Below are positions 17,563 through 28,167 of a stretch of DNA of 64,000 bases, piece by piece. The position numbers were made by a program, and so were the translations under genes. The first letter of the stretch is position 1. Each line of letters starts with the position of its first letter. Origin of the DNA: an uncultured Carboxylicivirga sp. (lineage in GTDB: Bacteria; Bacteroidota; Bacteroidia; Bacteroidales; Marinilabiliaceae); contig NZ_OY771430.1 in NCBI RefSeq assembly GCF_963674565.1, forward strand, positions 5,394,001 to 5,458,000. The letters run 5' to 3'. The notes below the pieces were generated by a model. That model worked only from the letters and a program-made list of their open reading frames with translations, ran no database searches and had not been told where the DNA came from.

Positions 17563-20500
17563 ATGAAAAAAAGTCTGTTGAGCTTGTTTTTATTGTGTTC
17601 GATCATAGTCTTTGGTCAGGCACAAACAAAAACAATAAGCGGAATAGTAAAAGATGATCAAAACATTCCCTTACCCGGGGTTAATGTTACATTAAAAAGT
17701 AATCCATCAGAGGGTACCATAACCAGTATTAATGGAGCCTATACCATCGAAGTAAATTCGGGAGAGGTATTGGTTTTTAGTTTTATTGGTATGGTTTCAC
17801 AAGAAGTTCCAGTAGGAAATCAAACTGAAATCAATGTTAAGTTAGAACCAGAGTATTTCGGACTTGATGAAGTGGTGGCTGTAGGATATGGTGTGCAGAA
17901 AAAGAGTGATATCACTGGTTCTGTTTCATCAGTAAATGCTGAGGCATTGGAGAATCAACCGGTGGCCAGTGCAGCTACTCTATTGCAGGGTAGAGCATCT
18001 GGTGTTATGGTAACTCAAACATCTGGTGCGCCGGGTTCAGGTTTATCTGTTCGGGTGCGGGGAACAGGAACTGTAAATAATTCTTCTCCATTATACGTTG
18101 TAGATGGTATTTTTCTTGATGATATATCATTCCTGAATTCGAGTGATGTTGCTAATATGGAAGTATTAAAAGATGCTTCTGCTACAGCTATTTATGGTTC
18201 CAGAGGTGCCAATGGAGTTGTTTTAATTACAACTAAAACAGGAAAATCTGAAGATGTAAAGGTGCAATTGGAAGTAATGAGTGGGGTGCAACAGGCCTGG
18301 AAAAAACCAAATCTGATGAATTCTTCAGATTGGTTGGAAATATATAATCAGTCGCAAAATAATGCAGCTGCTTTTACCGGTTCAAGTGCATATACACCTT
18401 TAAATCTATTGTCGCCTTCTGATAATATAAACCAAACAACAAAATGGTTTGATGAAGTAACCCAAACAGGTAAGATTTACAAAGCCAATGCAACCATCTC
18501 AAGAGGTAGTGAAAAATCGAATTCTCTTATTAGTGTTGGTTATTTTAAGAATGAAGGAATTGTTTTGAATTCAGCTTATGAACGGTTGAATGCCCGCATT
18601 AACAACAATTACTTTATGGGAGATAAGTGGGAAGCTGGATTTAATGTGGCTATTGCCAATGAAAACAGCGATCAGGTTACCAGCAATGCAATAAGTGGAG
18701 TATTAACACTTGCGCAGCGATTGGATCCTCTTACTCCGGTTTATCAGGAAAGTGGAGAGTATGCATCTACTCCTTATTCCGATTTGGCGAATCCCGTGGC
18801 GCAACTAAACAGAGATGTTTATAATGCTAAAGTATTAAGCATTCTTGCTCGTTCATATGTTCAATTTGAGCCGGTAAAAAATCTGTTTCTGAAAAGTGCT
18901 TTAAGTCTGAATTTAAGAAGAACGAAAAGCAAAACTTATTATCCAACTTATAATTATGGAAATGAGTTAAGAACTGTAAACAGTATTTCAAAACAAACAA
19001 GTGATACAGATGGTGTATTAAGTGAAAATACGATCAGATATATTTTCTCAAAAGAAAAACACAATCTAACTGTTTTAGGAGGTTTTACGGCTGAGCAAAC
19101 CAAGTATGAATATCTTGGTGCAGCGCGTAATAATGTGCCAAATGATAGTGAGGAATTACAATACATTTCTGCATCTACTGATTTGGAGAGCACAACTGCA
19201 TGGAACTCGGGAACAGATATCAGAATGTTTTCATATCTGGCTCGTGTAAATTATGATTTTGCAGGTAAATATTTCCTAACTGCATCTTTCCGTCGCGATG
19301 GTTCTTCAGTTTTTGGTCCTGATAAACGAATGGGTAATTTCCCATCTATGTCCTTTGGTTGGAGATTGCGTGATGAAGCATTTATGGATTGGTTATCCGA
19401 AGATCTTGTTAATCGTATCATGCTGAGAGCTGGTTGGGGACGTGTAGGTAATGCCAAAATTGATCCTTATTCTTTTACATCTACAGTTCAGAGTAGTGAT
19501 GCCAGAGTTGAGTATAGTTATGTTTTTGGCGATCAGGAACAAGCCGGTGCAGCCCCTGTAAAAATGGCCAACACAGAAGTGCAATGGGAAACAGTTGAGT
19601 CAACCAACTTTGGTATTGACTTAGCCTTTTTGCAGGATAAAGTTTCTTTATCAGCTGATTATTTTGTGAAGCAAACAAAGGATATGCTGGTTCAGATACC
19701 CATTGCAGAATACGCAGGTTACGACGGAAGTCCTTATGTTAATGCTGGAACAGTTGAGAATAAGGGTATTGAATTTGATTTAGGGTATCGCGGAAAAATA
19801 GGTAACGATCTAAAGTTTAATGTGAACCTAAATGCATCTCATATAAAGAACAAAGTTACCAGTTTAGGTGGTGGAGTACCTATTGTGAGTGGTAGTGTAA
19901 GTCTGGTCGGCTCAGTTACCCGCACAGCTGAAGGGTTGCCAATTGGAGCATTTTATGGATATGAGGTGGAAGGAGTTTTCCAGACTGATGGAGAAGTAGC
20001 TTCAAGTCCACAAGCTGGTGATCCGATTGGAGCGGGAGACTTCAGATTTAAAGACCAATGGACAGATAAAGATAACGACGGAGTATTGGAAGAGCCAGAT
20101 GGTGTGTTGGATGCCAACGACCGTGTGATGATCGGAAGTCCGATCCCGGATTGGTACTATGGTTTAAATATTGATTTGGAATATAAAAACTGGGATATGA
20201 CACTGTTCTTCCAGGGTGTTGCCGGTAATGAAATATTCAATGGATTTAAGTATTATAACTATGCCGATTACAAGCGTTTTGCTTTAACTGAAGATTACAA
20301 GAACCACTGGACAGCAGCCAACGGATCAAATTCTATGTTTGGTTTGAATGCAGCCACAACAGAATATAATCTTAAACAGTCTGATTTCTATATTGAGGAT
20401 GGTTCATATGTGCGTTTAAAGAACTTCCAATTGGGTTATACATTCAGAAATATTACTCCATGGTTATCCAATGTTCGTTTGTACTTCTCAGGTCAGAACC

Positions 20501-20628
20501 TGTTAACATTCACCAAATACTCAGGATTAGATCCTGAAATTGGAGGAGGAACTCTTACTCAAGGTATCGATTATGGTACTTATCCTCAGTCGAGAACATA
20601 TTCGTTTGGAGCAAGTGTAACTTTCTAA
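17563..20628 (+). CDS. SusC/RagA-type TonB-linked outer-membrane transporter
   Basis: A signal peptide (about 1-21) is followed by a carboxypeptidase-D-like regulatory domain (GIVKDDQNIPLPGVNVTLK, 28-100). Then come a TonB-box-like DEVVAVGYG and a plug domain with the family motifs SVRVRG, PLYVVDGI and LKDASATAIYGSRGANGVVLITTK. The rest is a 22-strand barrel that ends in SFGASVTF with a terminal Phe. The length of 1021 is normal. With the SusD-like lipoprotein encoded 13 bp downstream it should form an outer-membrane import complex for an oligosaccharide or peptide. No anti-sigma interaction domain is present. The 252-bp gap upstream has one weak hairpin (17434-17449) and no convincing promoter. 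Confidence 0.95.
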   Translation: MKKSLLSLFLLCSIIVFGQAQTKTISGIVKDDQNIPLPGVNVTLKSNPSEGTITSINGAYTIEVNSGEVLVFSFIGMVSQEVPVGNQTEINVKLEPEYFGLDEVVAVGYGVQKKSDITGSVSSVNAEALENQPVASAATLLQGRASGVMVTQTSGAPGSGLSVRVRGTGTVNNSSPLYVVDGIFLDDISFLNSSDVANMEVLKDASATAIYGSRGANGVVLITTKTGKSEDVKVQLEVMSGVQQAWKKPNLMNSSDWLEIYNQSQNNAAAFTGSSAYTPLNLLSPSDNINQTTKWFDEVTQTGKIYKANATISRGSEKSNSLISVGYFKNEGIVLNSAYERLNARINNNYFMGDKWEAGFNVAIANENSDQVTSNAISGVLTLAQRLDPLTPVYQESGEYASTPYSDLANPVAQLNRDVYNAKVLSILARSYVQFEPVKNLFLKSALSLNLRRTKSKTYYPTYNYGNELRTVNSISKQTSDTDGVLSENTIRYIFSKEKHNLTVLGGFTAEQTKYEYLGAARNNVPNDSEELQYISASTDLESTTAWNSGTDIRMFSYLARVNYDFAGKYFLTASFRRDGSSVFGPDKRMGNFPSMSFGWRLRDEAFMDWLSEDLVNRIMLRAGWGRVGNAKIDPYSFTSTVQSSDARVEYSYVFGDQEQAGAAPVKMANTEVQWETVESTNFGIDLAFLQDKVSLSADYFVKQTKDMLVQIPIAEYAGYDGSPYVNAGTVENKGIEFDLGYRGKIGNDLKFNVNLNASHIKNKVTSLGGGVPIVSGSVSLVGSVTRTAEGLPIGAFYGYEVEGVFQTDGEVASSPQAGDPIGAGDFRFKDQWTDKDNDGVLEEPDGVLDANDRVMIGSPIPDWYYGLNIDLEYKNWDMTLFFQGVAGNEIFNGFKYYNYADYKRFALTEDYKNHWTAANGSNSMFGLNAATTEYNLKQSDFYIEDGSYVRLKNFQLGYTFRNITPWLSNVRLYFSGQNLLTFTKYSGLDPEIGGGTLTQGIDYGTYPQSRTYSFGASVTF

Positions 20629-20641
20629 ATTATTGAAGAAG

Positions 20642-22255
20642 ATGAATAAGATCAAAAATATATTTTTAGCAGGATTGATGGTGTTTGCTGCAGTGGCCTG
20701 TAGCGAAGATTACCTGGATACAGATAAAATAGGTGAGCAAACCGAAGGTAGTTTTTACTCAAATGATGCAGAGCTGGTAACAGCAGCCAATGCCTGTTAT
20801 GCTCCCATGTGGGAATACCATTACAATTGGGGGCGTACCTCAATAAATAATTCTAGTACTGACGATGCTGTCGATCGTGAAGATTTGCCTTTAAGAGAAT
20901 TTACGTTTGATGCGTCTCATTTCTTGTTTTTGTATAACTATCGTTATAACTACCGAGGAATATTAATTGCAAATAAGCTAATACAGAATGTTGAAGGAGT
21001 TGATATTTCGGGAGTAAAAGACAAAGATTTGCAAGCAAGAGTTGTAGCTGAAGCTAAATTTATGCGCGCATATTATTACTACGATTTAGTAAAAATGTAT
21101 GGTGATGTTCCATTGATTACGGTACCTCTTTTACAGGATGATCTGGATCAGACACGTGAAAGTGCTGACAAGGTTTTTGAACAAATAGAGAAAGATTTGA
21201 ATGAAGCCTGGCAAGATCTGCCAACAAAAGATGAGGTAGCCGATTTAGGTGAATTAGGTAGGGCAACAAAAGGAGCAGCTCTTGGTATGTTGGTTAAAGT
21301 TTGCGTAACTCAGGCCAGTGCCGGATACTCATCTCAGTCGTTTTATGATGAATCGAAATGGGAAGATGCTAAGACTTATGCAAAAGAGTTATTTAAATTG
21401 AATTATGATCTGTATCAGGGTAATTATCATGATATTTTTACCGAAGCAGGTGAGAATGGAATAGGGTCCATTTTTGAAGTGCAGTTCTATGATTCTCCTT
21501 TGGATGATGGAGCCTTTACCAATAATGGTAATTTTACTACTTTCCTTAATATGCCTTGGTTAGGAGCTGCCGATCCATATGGTCGCTATCAGGCAACTTA
21601 TGATTTGTATCTTGCCTTCGAAGATGGAGATCCTCGCCGCGAGCAGTCTTTGATTAACTCTTTGACTTATGCCGTAAAATGGGCAGAAGATGATGGAACT
21701 ATTCCTACAGTAAATGAAGATTTGACGGGTTTTAGTAATTATAAACATTTTCTTGAACGTGCAGATTATTACAGTTTAGGAAACTTCCGGAATTCACCTG
21801 TAAACGAGCGTATTATCCGTTTAGCTGATATTTACCTTCTTTATGCCGAAGCTTGTTATCATACTAATGATGAATCAACAGCTAAAACCTATTTGAATTA
21901 CGTTCGTGAGCGAGCCCGCCAAGGAAATGGAACAGTATTACCTGACATTACGGCAAGTGGCGCGGCTTTATTGGATGCGATTTATCATGAACGACGTGTG
22001 GAGCTTTGTGGTGAAGGTCATCGTTTCCATGATTTGGTTCGTACCGGAAGATTGGAGCAAACTGTAAAAACAGACGGTTATAAAGTTAAGGCAGCATTAA
22101 CAATGGAAGATGACGGATCTGTTACCGTTGATGATTCAGGAGAACCTTTGTTTCATGCTACTAACCTTCAAATGCCTAAAAATATCTTCTTCCCTCTTCC
22201 TCAAACGGAAGTTGATAACACTGGTGGTTTAATAACTCAGAACACTGGTTATTAA
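20642..22255 (+). CDS. SusD/RagB-type outer-membrane lipoprotein
   Basis: I place the start at the ATG at 20642; a TTG three codons earlier is also in frame. The signal ends VAACSEDYLD, a lipobox with Cys at about 20, which anchors the protein at the outer membrane. The SusD fold is visible in the N-terminal TPR-like part (EAKFMRAYYYYDLVKMYGDVPL) and the C-terminal part (RLADIYLLYAEACYHTN, NYVRERAR, AIYHERRVELCGEGHRFHDLVRTG, IFFPLPQTEVDNTGG). The length of 537 is usual. It acts as the substrate-binding lid of the adjacent SusC-type transporter. Substrate cannot be read from the sequence; the nearby GH92 and GH2 genes hint at mannose- or galactose-containing glycans. Confidence 0.95.
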   Translation: MNKIKNIFLAGLMVFAAVACSEDYLDTDKIGEQTEGSFYSNDAELVTAANACYAPMWEYHYNWGRTSINNSSTDDAVDREDLPLREFTFDASHFLFLYNYRYNYRGILIANKLIQNVEGVDISGVKDKDLQARVVAEAKFMRAYYYYDLVKMYGDVPLITVPLLQDDLDQTRESADKVFEQIEKDLNEAWQDLPTKDEVADLGELGRATKGAALGMLVKVCVTQASAGYSSQSFYDESKWEDAKTYAKELFKLNYDLYQGNYHDIFTEAGENGIGSIFEVQFYDSPLDDGAFTNNGNFTTFLNMPWLGAADPYGRYQATYDLYLAFEDGDPRREQSLINSLTYAVKWAEDDGTIPTVNEDLTGFSNYKHFLERADYYSLGNFRNSPVNERIIRLADIYLLYAEACYHTNDESTAKTYLNYVRERARQGNGTVLPDITASGAALLDAIYHERRVELCGEGHRFHDLVRTGRLEQTVKTDGYKVKAALTMEDDGSVTVDDSGEPLFHATNLQMPKNIFFPLPQTEVDNTGGLITQNTGY

Positions 22256-22274
22256 TTAATATTTGTTAACGTGG

Positions 22275-22303
22275 AAAAGGGGGAGTGGTTGCCCCCTTTT
22301 TTT
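22275..22303 (+). terminator. Rho-independent terminator after the SusC/SusD pair
   Basis: AAAAGGGGG (22275-22283) pairs with CCCCCTTTT (22292-22300) and is followed by a T run to 22303. It separates the SusC/SusD unit from the GH92 gene. Confidence 0.85.
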
Positions 22304-22568
22304 GTGCCCTTTTGCAACTATTTGACTTGAGTGCTGTATTTTGTATTCATAAATCTAAGACTTGATATGATTATTGAGATAAAATTTTGGTTTGTAAGAA
22401 TGAGTAAGAATTATCATTAAACTTTATGTTTTATATAAAAAAGTTAATTTTGAATACTTTAAAATAACCAGTTGAATCTTGTACGATAGATAAGAGAAAT
22501 ATCTAATGTGTTTGTATTGTTGACATACTTGTTATTCGATTGACATTCAATTAAAATTAAACCTAATC
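22304..22568. other. Non-coding leader region before the GH92 gene
   Basis: The AT-rich gap carries no convincing coding frame. AGATAAGAGAAATATCT at about 22489-22505 is a weak imperfect palindrome. I found no promoter that meets both halves of the Bacteroidota consensus, although GH92 must be started here because a strong terminator precedes it. Confidence 0.5.
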
Positions 22569-24851
22569 ATGAAATTAAAGAACAGTATTATTACAGTTCT
22601 CATTGTAGTATTTTATGCCTGTCACCCCACAGGCAATAAATCCATTGAGCAAAGGCAACCGATTGATTTTGTTAATCCTTATATGGGTAATATAAGTCAT
22701 TTATTGGTACCTACTTTTCCTACTATACATCTCCCCAATAGTATGTTAAGGGTTATTCCAAGCAGAAATGATTATACAACAGATAAATTATTTGGACTAC
22801 CGGTTGTAACTACTAGCCACAGAGGTAGTTCAGCTTTTAATATAAGCCCGGTTTCATCAATTGATGACAAGTTACAGTCAGTTTACAAGTACAGTTATGA
22901 TCAGGAAAAAATCTCTCCTTATGCCTGGGATGTGTACCTTGATGAAGAGCAAATTGAGGTGAAATATGCGGTTTCTCATCAGGCCGGCATCTATTCATTT
23001 GAATTTGCATCCGGACAAAATAACTCGATTGTCATTAATAATCAATCTGGAGAAATAGCTTATTCAGATGGAGCTGTCATTGGGTTTCAGGTTGTTTCTA
23101 ATGCGGTTAGAGAGAAAACTACAAAGGTTTATTTATACATGGAGATGGACGAACCTGCAATAAAAGCTGGTTTGTTGAAAGCTGGCGAGATATCAGATGA
23201 GAAAAGTGGTAATGGAAGAAATGTAAGCATTGCACTTGCGTTTGATAAAGGTGTCAATAAGGTTCGTGCGAAATATGGAATATCTTTCATAAGTGTTGAA
23301 CAGGCAAAGGCTAATTTGTACAGAGAGATATTGGATTTTGATTTGGATAGAATCAAAGAAGAGGGAAGATCTGTATGGAATAATGCTTTATCAAAAACCA
23401 AAGTTGAAGGTGGAACTGAAGATGACAAGGTTGTGTTTTATACTTCAGTTTATCGAACTTATGAACGTCCGGTATGTATTTCAGAAGATGGAAGATATTA
23501 CAGTGCCTTTGATGGTCAGGTACATGATGATGAAGGAACCCCGTTTTATACGGATGACTGGATTTGGGATACCTATCGGGCTACTCATCCATTACGCTGC
23601 TTGACTGAAAAAGAGCTGGAAACAGATATCATTAAGTCTTTCCTGAGAATGGCAGAACAAATGGATCATTTCTGGATGCCAACATTTCCTGAGATTACGG
23701 GTGATAGCCGTCGTATGAATTCTAACCATGGTGTTGCAACAGTGCTGGATGCCTATACAAAAGGATTGACTGATTTTGATTTAGAGAAGGCTTATTTAGC
23801 ATGTAAAAGTGCCATTACAGAAAAAACGTTAGCTCCATGGTCTGGTATGCCTGCAGGTGAACTGGATCTCTTTTACAAACAAAATGGGTATTTCCCGGCA
23901 TTGAATGAAGGAGAGCTGGAAACAGTACCTGAAGTGCATGGTTTTGAGAGCAGACAGCCGGTTGCTGTTACTCTGGGAACGGTTTATGATGAGTGGTGTT
24001 TGTCGCAGTTGGCAAAGCTGTTAAATAAAAATGATGAGTACGAGTATTTTCTGAATCGTTCATTTAATTACAGAACACTCTTCAATTCTGAAACACATTT
24101 CTTTCATCCTAAAAATGACAAAGGCGATTTTATCGAACCTTTTGATTATAAGTTTTCAGGAGGCATGGGAGCCAGAAAATTTTACGGAGAAAACAATGCC
24201 TGGGTTTATCGTTGGGATGTACCTCATAGTGTTGCAGATCTGATTGCATTGATGGGAGGTCGTGAGCAATTTATATCTAATCTGGATGCAACTTTTAATG
24301 AACCACTTGGAAGGAGCAAGTATTCCTTCTATGCTCAACTACCAGACCACACGGGTAATGTGGGGCAATTCTCAATGGCTAATGAACCTTCGCTACACAT
24401 TCCATATCTGTATAATTATGCAGGACAGCCATGGAAAACACAAAAACGTATCAGAAAACTTCTAAAAGAGTGGTTTCGAAACGATTTAATGGGAGTTCCC
24501 GGAGATGAAGATGGAGGAGGCATGTCAGCCTTTGTGGCCTTTAGTCAGTTGGGATTCTATCCGGTAACACCGGGTTCCAAAGCTTATAATATCGGCAGTC
24601 CTGTTTTTGAAAGAGCTGAAATACAGTTAGGTGATAATAAAGTTTTGGAAATAGTTGCGCATAATGCATCAGACGAAAATAAATATGTGCAATCAGCTAT
24701 GTTGAATGGTAAACCTTTAAATAAACCGTGGTTCTCACACGAAGAAATTCACAAGGGAGGAGTATTGGAGTTGGTGATGGGGCCAAAAGCAAATAAAGAG
24801 TGGGGTACCGAGGTTGAAGATGCACCTCCATCGGCAAAAACGTTAGAGTAG
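22569..24851 (+). CDS. GH92-family alpha-mannosidase-like lipoprotein
   Basis: The signal ends VFYACHP, a lipobox, so the enzyme is membrane-anchored. The protein starts its mature part with IDFVNPYMGN, the usual GH92 opening. It then shows DDWIWDTYRATHPL, HGVATVLDAYTKGL and ANEPSLHIPYLYN (Glu606, the family's general acid position). GDEDGGGMSAFVAFSQLGFYPV follows, with D646 and D648 at the acidic base positions, and then PGSKAYNIGSPVF. GH92 enzymes are calcium-dependent exo-alpha-mannosidases. The usual GNDD-G-MS triad is here GDEDGGGMS, a departure that could change linkage specificity. The length of 760 is normal. A terminator follows at 24916. Linkage preference cannot be told. Confidence 0.88.
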   Translation: MKLKNSIITVLIVVFYACHPTGNKSIEQRQPIDFVNPYMGNISHLLVPTFPTIHLPNSMLRVIPSRNDYTTDKLFGLPVVTTSHRGSSAFNISPVSSIDDKLQSVYKYSYDQEKISPYAWDVYLDEEQIEVKYAVSHQAGIYSFEFASGQNNSIVINNQSGEIAYSDGAVIGFQVVSNAVREKTTKVYLYMEMDEPAIKAGLLKAGEISDEKSGNGRNVSIALAFDKGVNKVRAKYGISFISVEQAKANLYREILDFDLDRIKEEGRSVWNNALSKTKVEGGTEDDKVVFYTSVYRTYERPVCISEDGRYYSAFDGQVHDDEGTPFYTDDWIWDTYRATHPLRCLTEKELETDIIKSFLRMAEQMDHFWMPTFPEITGDSRRMNSNHGVATVLDAYTKGLTDFDLEKAYLACKSAITEKTLAPWSGMPAGELDLFYKQNGYFPALNEGELETVPEVHGFESRQPVAVTLGTVYDEWCLSQLAKLLNKNDEYEYFLNRSFNYRTLFNSETHFFHPKNDKGDFIEPFDYKFSGGMGARKFYGENNAWVYRWDVPHSVADLIALMGGREQFISNLDATFNEPLGRSKYSFYAQLPDHTGNVGQFSMANEPSLHIPYLYNYAGQPWKTQKRIRKLLKEWFRNDLMGVPGDEDGGGMSAFVAFSQLGFYPVTPGSKAYNIGSPVFERAEIQLGDNKVLEIVAHNASDENKYVQSAMLNGKPLNKPWFSHEEIHKGGVLELVMGPKANKEWGTEVEDAPPSAKTLE

Positions 24852-24915
24852 GTTGAATAAATAAAATAAATTTATACCGTTTATCGTACTGGATTAGTTT
24901 ATTAGACAATAAATG

Positions 24916-24939
24916 AGGAGGCGTTTGCCTCCTTTTTTT
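24916..24939 (+). terminator. Rho-independent terminator after GH92
   Basis: AGGAGGC (24916-24922) and GCCTCCT (24927-24933) form a 7-bp stem with a GTTT loop and a following T run. Confidence 0.8.
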
Positions 24940-25104
24940 GTAGCTATATCTTAACGTGAAAGAGATAGGACTCGTTAGGCCAAATTCTTAATTTCTATAA
25001 GAATTAGGAGGTGAGATAAATATTTTAATTTTATTTTTGATTGAGCAGGGAGTGTTTTATAGAAATTCTATTCCTTATCCCTTTAATCTGATCAAATCTG
25101 TCAA

Positions 25105-28086
25105 ATGAAATACATCGCATTACCTTTCATATGGTTTTTCTGTTTATCCAATATCTTTTCGCTCAATTATTCTAAAGCCAATCGGGTTAAGTATAATTTC
25201 AATTCTCAATGGCTCATCCATGTTGGTGATCTTGATAATGGAGAGTCAACCAGTCTTATAGATAAAACCTGGAAAGAAGTCACTTTGCCTTATGCCTGGA
25301 ATCAGGAAGAAGCATTTAAAAAATCCATTCACGATCTGTCAACAGGAATTGCCTGGTATCGCAAACACTTTCGAATGCCCAAAACAACCAAAGGTAAAAA
25401 GGTTTTTGTTGAGTTTGAGGGAGTGCGACAGGGTGGCGATTTTTATATCAACGGTCATTATCTGGGTTATCATGAGAACGGTGTGATGGCAGTTGGTTTT
25501 GATATTACCGATTACTTGAATTATGGCACTAATGAAAATGTAATTGCAGTTAAAACGGATAACGACTGGAAATATAGAGAAAGAGATACCGGAAGTGGAT
25601 TTCAGTGGAACAACGATAACTTCAATGCTAATTATGGTGGAATTCCTAAAAATGTGTTTTTACATGTAATGTCTGATGTTTATCAAACTTTGCCTTTGTA
25701 TTCAAACCTTAAAACAACCGGAACATATATTTATGCCACAGATATTAATATCGATACTCAATCAATAAACCTGAACGCCGAAGCTGAAATTAAAAATGAG
25801 TCAGATGATGACCAATCTGTGCAGCTAAAGGTTGATCTGTATGAACTTGATGGAAATTTGTTGAGTTCTTTTTTAGGTGAATCAAGCTATCTGGCGAAAG
25901 GAGAAAAGGCCATTTTTAAAGCTTCAGGCAAGGTTAATAATATCGAATTCTGGAGCTGGGGCTATGGTTATCTGTACAATGTTAAAACATCAGTTTTGAT
26001 TAATGGTAAAAGTGTTGATGAGGTAATTACGCGCACTGGTTTTCGTAAGACGGCCTTTAAAGATGGAATGTTTTATCTGAATGACCGGGTGTTGCAACTT
26101 AAAGGATATGCTCAACGCACCAGTAACGAATGGCCGGCGATTGGTATGTCGTGTCCTCCCTGGATGAGTGATTATACCAACAATCTGATGGTTCAAAGCA
26201 ATGGAAATTTGGTAAGATGGATGCATGTAACTCCATGGAAGCAGGATGTTGAAAGTTGCGATCGGGTGGGATTGATTCAGGCTATGCCGGCCGGTGATGC
26301 TGAAAGAGATGTGAATGATCGAAGATGGGAGCAAAGGGTTGAATTGATGAGAGATGCCATTATCTATAATCGAAATAATCCGAGTATAATCTTTTATGAA
26401 GGAGGGAACGAGTCTATTAGTGAAGAACATATGGCTGAACTCAAACAGATAAGAGATTTATATGATCCTAATGGAGGCAGGGCCATTGGATCGCGGGAGA
26501 TGCTGGATAGCAAAGTAGCTGAATACGGTGGCGAGATGTTGTATATTAATAAAAGTGCTGATATCCCTATGTGGGCAATGGAATATTCGCGTGATGAAGG
26601 CCTCAGGAAATATTGGGATGAGTTTTCCTATCCGTATCATAAAAACGGCGATGGGCCTTTATACCGCGATAAAGATGCAAGTGATTACAATCGCAACCAG
26701 GATACTCATGCCATTGAAAATATTATTCGTTGGTTCGATTATTGGGAGATGCGTCCCGGAACAGGTAAAAGGGTTAGTTCAGGAGGTGCAAATATCATTT
26801 TTTCAGATACAAATACGCATTACAGAGGTGCTGAGAACTACCGCAGAAGTGGAGAGGTTGATGCAATGCGTATACCCAAAGATAATTTTTACGCTCATCA
26901 GGTGATGTGGGATGGCTGGGTGGATACTGAAAAGCATCATACTCATATTATTGGACACTGGAATTATAACGATACCATCCGGAAAGATATTTATGTGATT
27001 TCAACGGGCGATGAAGTTGAGCTTTTTATTAACGGACAGTCAAAAGGGAAAGGTCTTAACGAATATCGATTCCTGAATACCTTTAAAGATATTCATTGGG
27101 AAGAAGGTGTGATTAAGGCTGTTTCGTATGATAAAAATGGTAATGTTTTAAGTAAGGATTCCATTGAGACCATTGGTAAACCTTCAAAGATTGAACTGAG
27201 TTTGATTGAGAATCCGTCAGGTACAAAAGCCGATGGTGCTGATGTTGCTATTATTCAGGTTGAGGTAACTGACTCAAAAGGTCGAAGGTGTCCGTTGGCC
27301 AATGATTTAATACAATTTCAATTAACAGGCGAAGGTCAATGGCTGGGAGGTATTGCACAAGGAAAGGACAATTATATTTTATCAAAAGAATTACCTGTGG
27401 AATGCGGAGTAAATAGGGCTTTAATCAGATCAACAACAAAAGACGGAAAGATTTATGTTAAAGCTTCAGCCAATGGATTGGAGTCAGACGAAATTACTTT
27501 TTCTACTCATCTATTTCAGGTTAATGATGGATTGTCGTCACAACTGCCATCTGACGGATTGGATGTTTATTTGGGCAGAGGACCGACTCCCAGCGGACCA
27601 TCATATCTTGTAAGTAAAGTGGATATTCCCATCAAGAGTGCGGTAGCCGGACATAATATTGAAAATGTCACCAATAGTTTCGATGATAATGAACTGACAG
27701 AGTGGAAAAACGATGGAACTATCGAAACCGGTTGGATAAAATATAAGTTGGAAGAAGAATCTGTTTTGGATGAGTGTATCATCAAGTTGTCGGGTTGGCG
27801 CATGAGAGAGTATCCCATTGAAATATTGGTTGATGGTCAGTTGGCTTTTTCAGGTAAGACATCCAGAAGTCTTGGTTACGTTATTTTGCCTCTTAAAGGT
27901 TTGAAAGGGGCTGAAGTAACCATAAAGCTTATTGGTGCCAATACCGAGCAGGATGCTTATGGGCAGATAACTGAACTGGATGCTGCCAATGTTGAATTGG
28001 ACCTGTATCGTGATCCAAATGGGGCAAAAGCTAATGGTCAGCTTCGTATTGTGGAAGTAGAATTTCTGAGGTATGTAAATAATTAA
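25105..28086 (+). CDS. GH2-family exported beta-glycosidase (beta-galactosidase-like)
   Basis: A signal peptide (about 1-20) precedes a GH2 sugar-binding domain (FNSQWLIHVGD, VTLPYAWN, WYRKHF, VFVEFEGV, FYINGHYLGYHENG). An immunoglobulin-like domain (about 200-310) and a TIM barrel (about 315-610) follow. The acid/base is Glu436 in GGNES and the likely nucleophile is Glu493 in WAMEYSRDEG. The tail has a DUF4982-like domain (VELFINGQSKG), a bacterial Ig-like domain (about 690-795) and a discoidin-like C-terminal domain (about 850-990; NSFDDNELTEWKNDG). The barrel holds the substrate, but galactosidase, glucuronidase or another GH2 activity cannot be separated here. A TATTTTTG -7 box is at 25032-25039. 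With GH92 it completes a small glycan-degrading locus. Confidence 0.88.
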   Translation: MKYIALPFIWFFCLSNIFSLNYSKANRVKYNFNSQWLIHVGDLDNGESTSLIDKTWKEVTLPYAWNQEEAFKKSIHDLSTGIAWYRKHFRMPKTTKGKKVFVEFEGVRQGGDFYINGHYLGYHENGVMAVGFDITDYLNYGTNENVIAVKTDNDWKYRERDTGSGFQWNNDNFNANYGGIPKNVFLHVMSDVYQTLPLYSNLKTTGTYIYATDINIDTQSINLNAEAEIKNESDDDQSVQLKVDLYELDGNLLSSFLGESSYLAKGEKAIFKASGKVNNIEFWSWGYGYLYNVKTSVLINGKSVDEVITRTGFRKTAFKDGMFYLNDRVLQLKGYAQRTSNEWPAIGMSCPPWMSDYTNNLMVQSNGNLVRWMHVTPWKQDVESCDRVGLIQAMPAGDAERDVNDRRWEQRVELMRDAIIYNRNNPSIIFYEGGNESISEEHMAELKQIRDLYDPNGGRAIGSREMLDSKVAEYGGEMLYINKSADIPMWAMEYSRDEGLRKYWDEFSYPYHKNGDGPLYRDKDASDYNRNQDTHAIENIIRWFDYWEMRPGTGKRVSSGGANIIFSDTNTHYRGAENYRRSGEVDAMRIPKDNFYAHQVMWDGWVDTEKHHTHIIGHWNYNDTIRKDIYVISTGDEVELFINGQSKGKGLNEYRFLNTFKDIHWEEGVIKAVSYDKNGNVLSKDSIETIGKPSKIELSLIENPSGTKADGADVAIIQVEVTDSKGRRCPLANDLIQFQLTGEGQWLGGIAQGKDNYILSKELPVECGVNRALIRSTTKDGKIYVKASANGLESDEITFSTHLFQVNDGLSSQLPSDGLDVYLGRGPTPSGPSYLVSKVDIPIKSAVAGHNIENVTNSFDDNELTEWKNDGTIETGWIKYKLEEESVLDECIIKLSGWRMREYPIEILVDGQLAFSGKTSRSLGYVILPLKGLKGAEVTIKLIGANTEQDAYGQITELDAANVELDLYRDPNGAKANGQLRIVEVEFLRYVNN

Positions 28087-28167
28087 TTGTAATGAAGGTT
28101 GATTGAGGTATACTATTTCAACAGTTTATATAAAATTCTATCTTAGTGATTTAATATAATACAATTG

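Noticed and set aside
25990..26430. Open frame of 146 codons antisense to the GH2 gene
   Set aside because: It mirrors the GH2 catalytic domain, whose motifs are clear, and has no ribosome site or known features.
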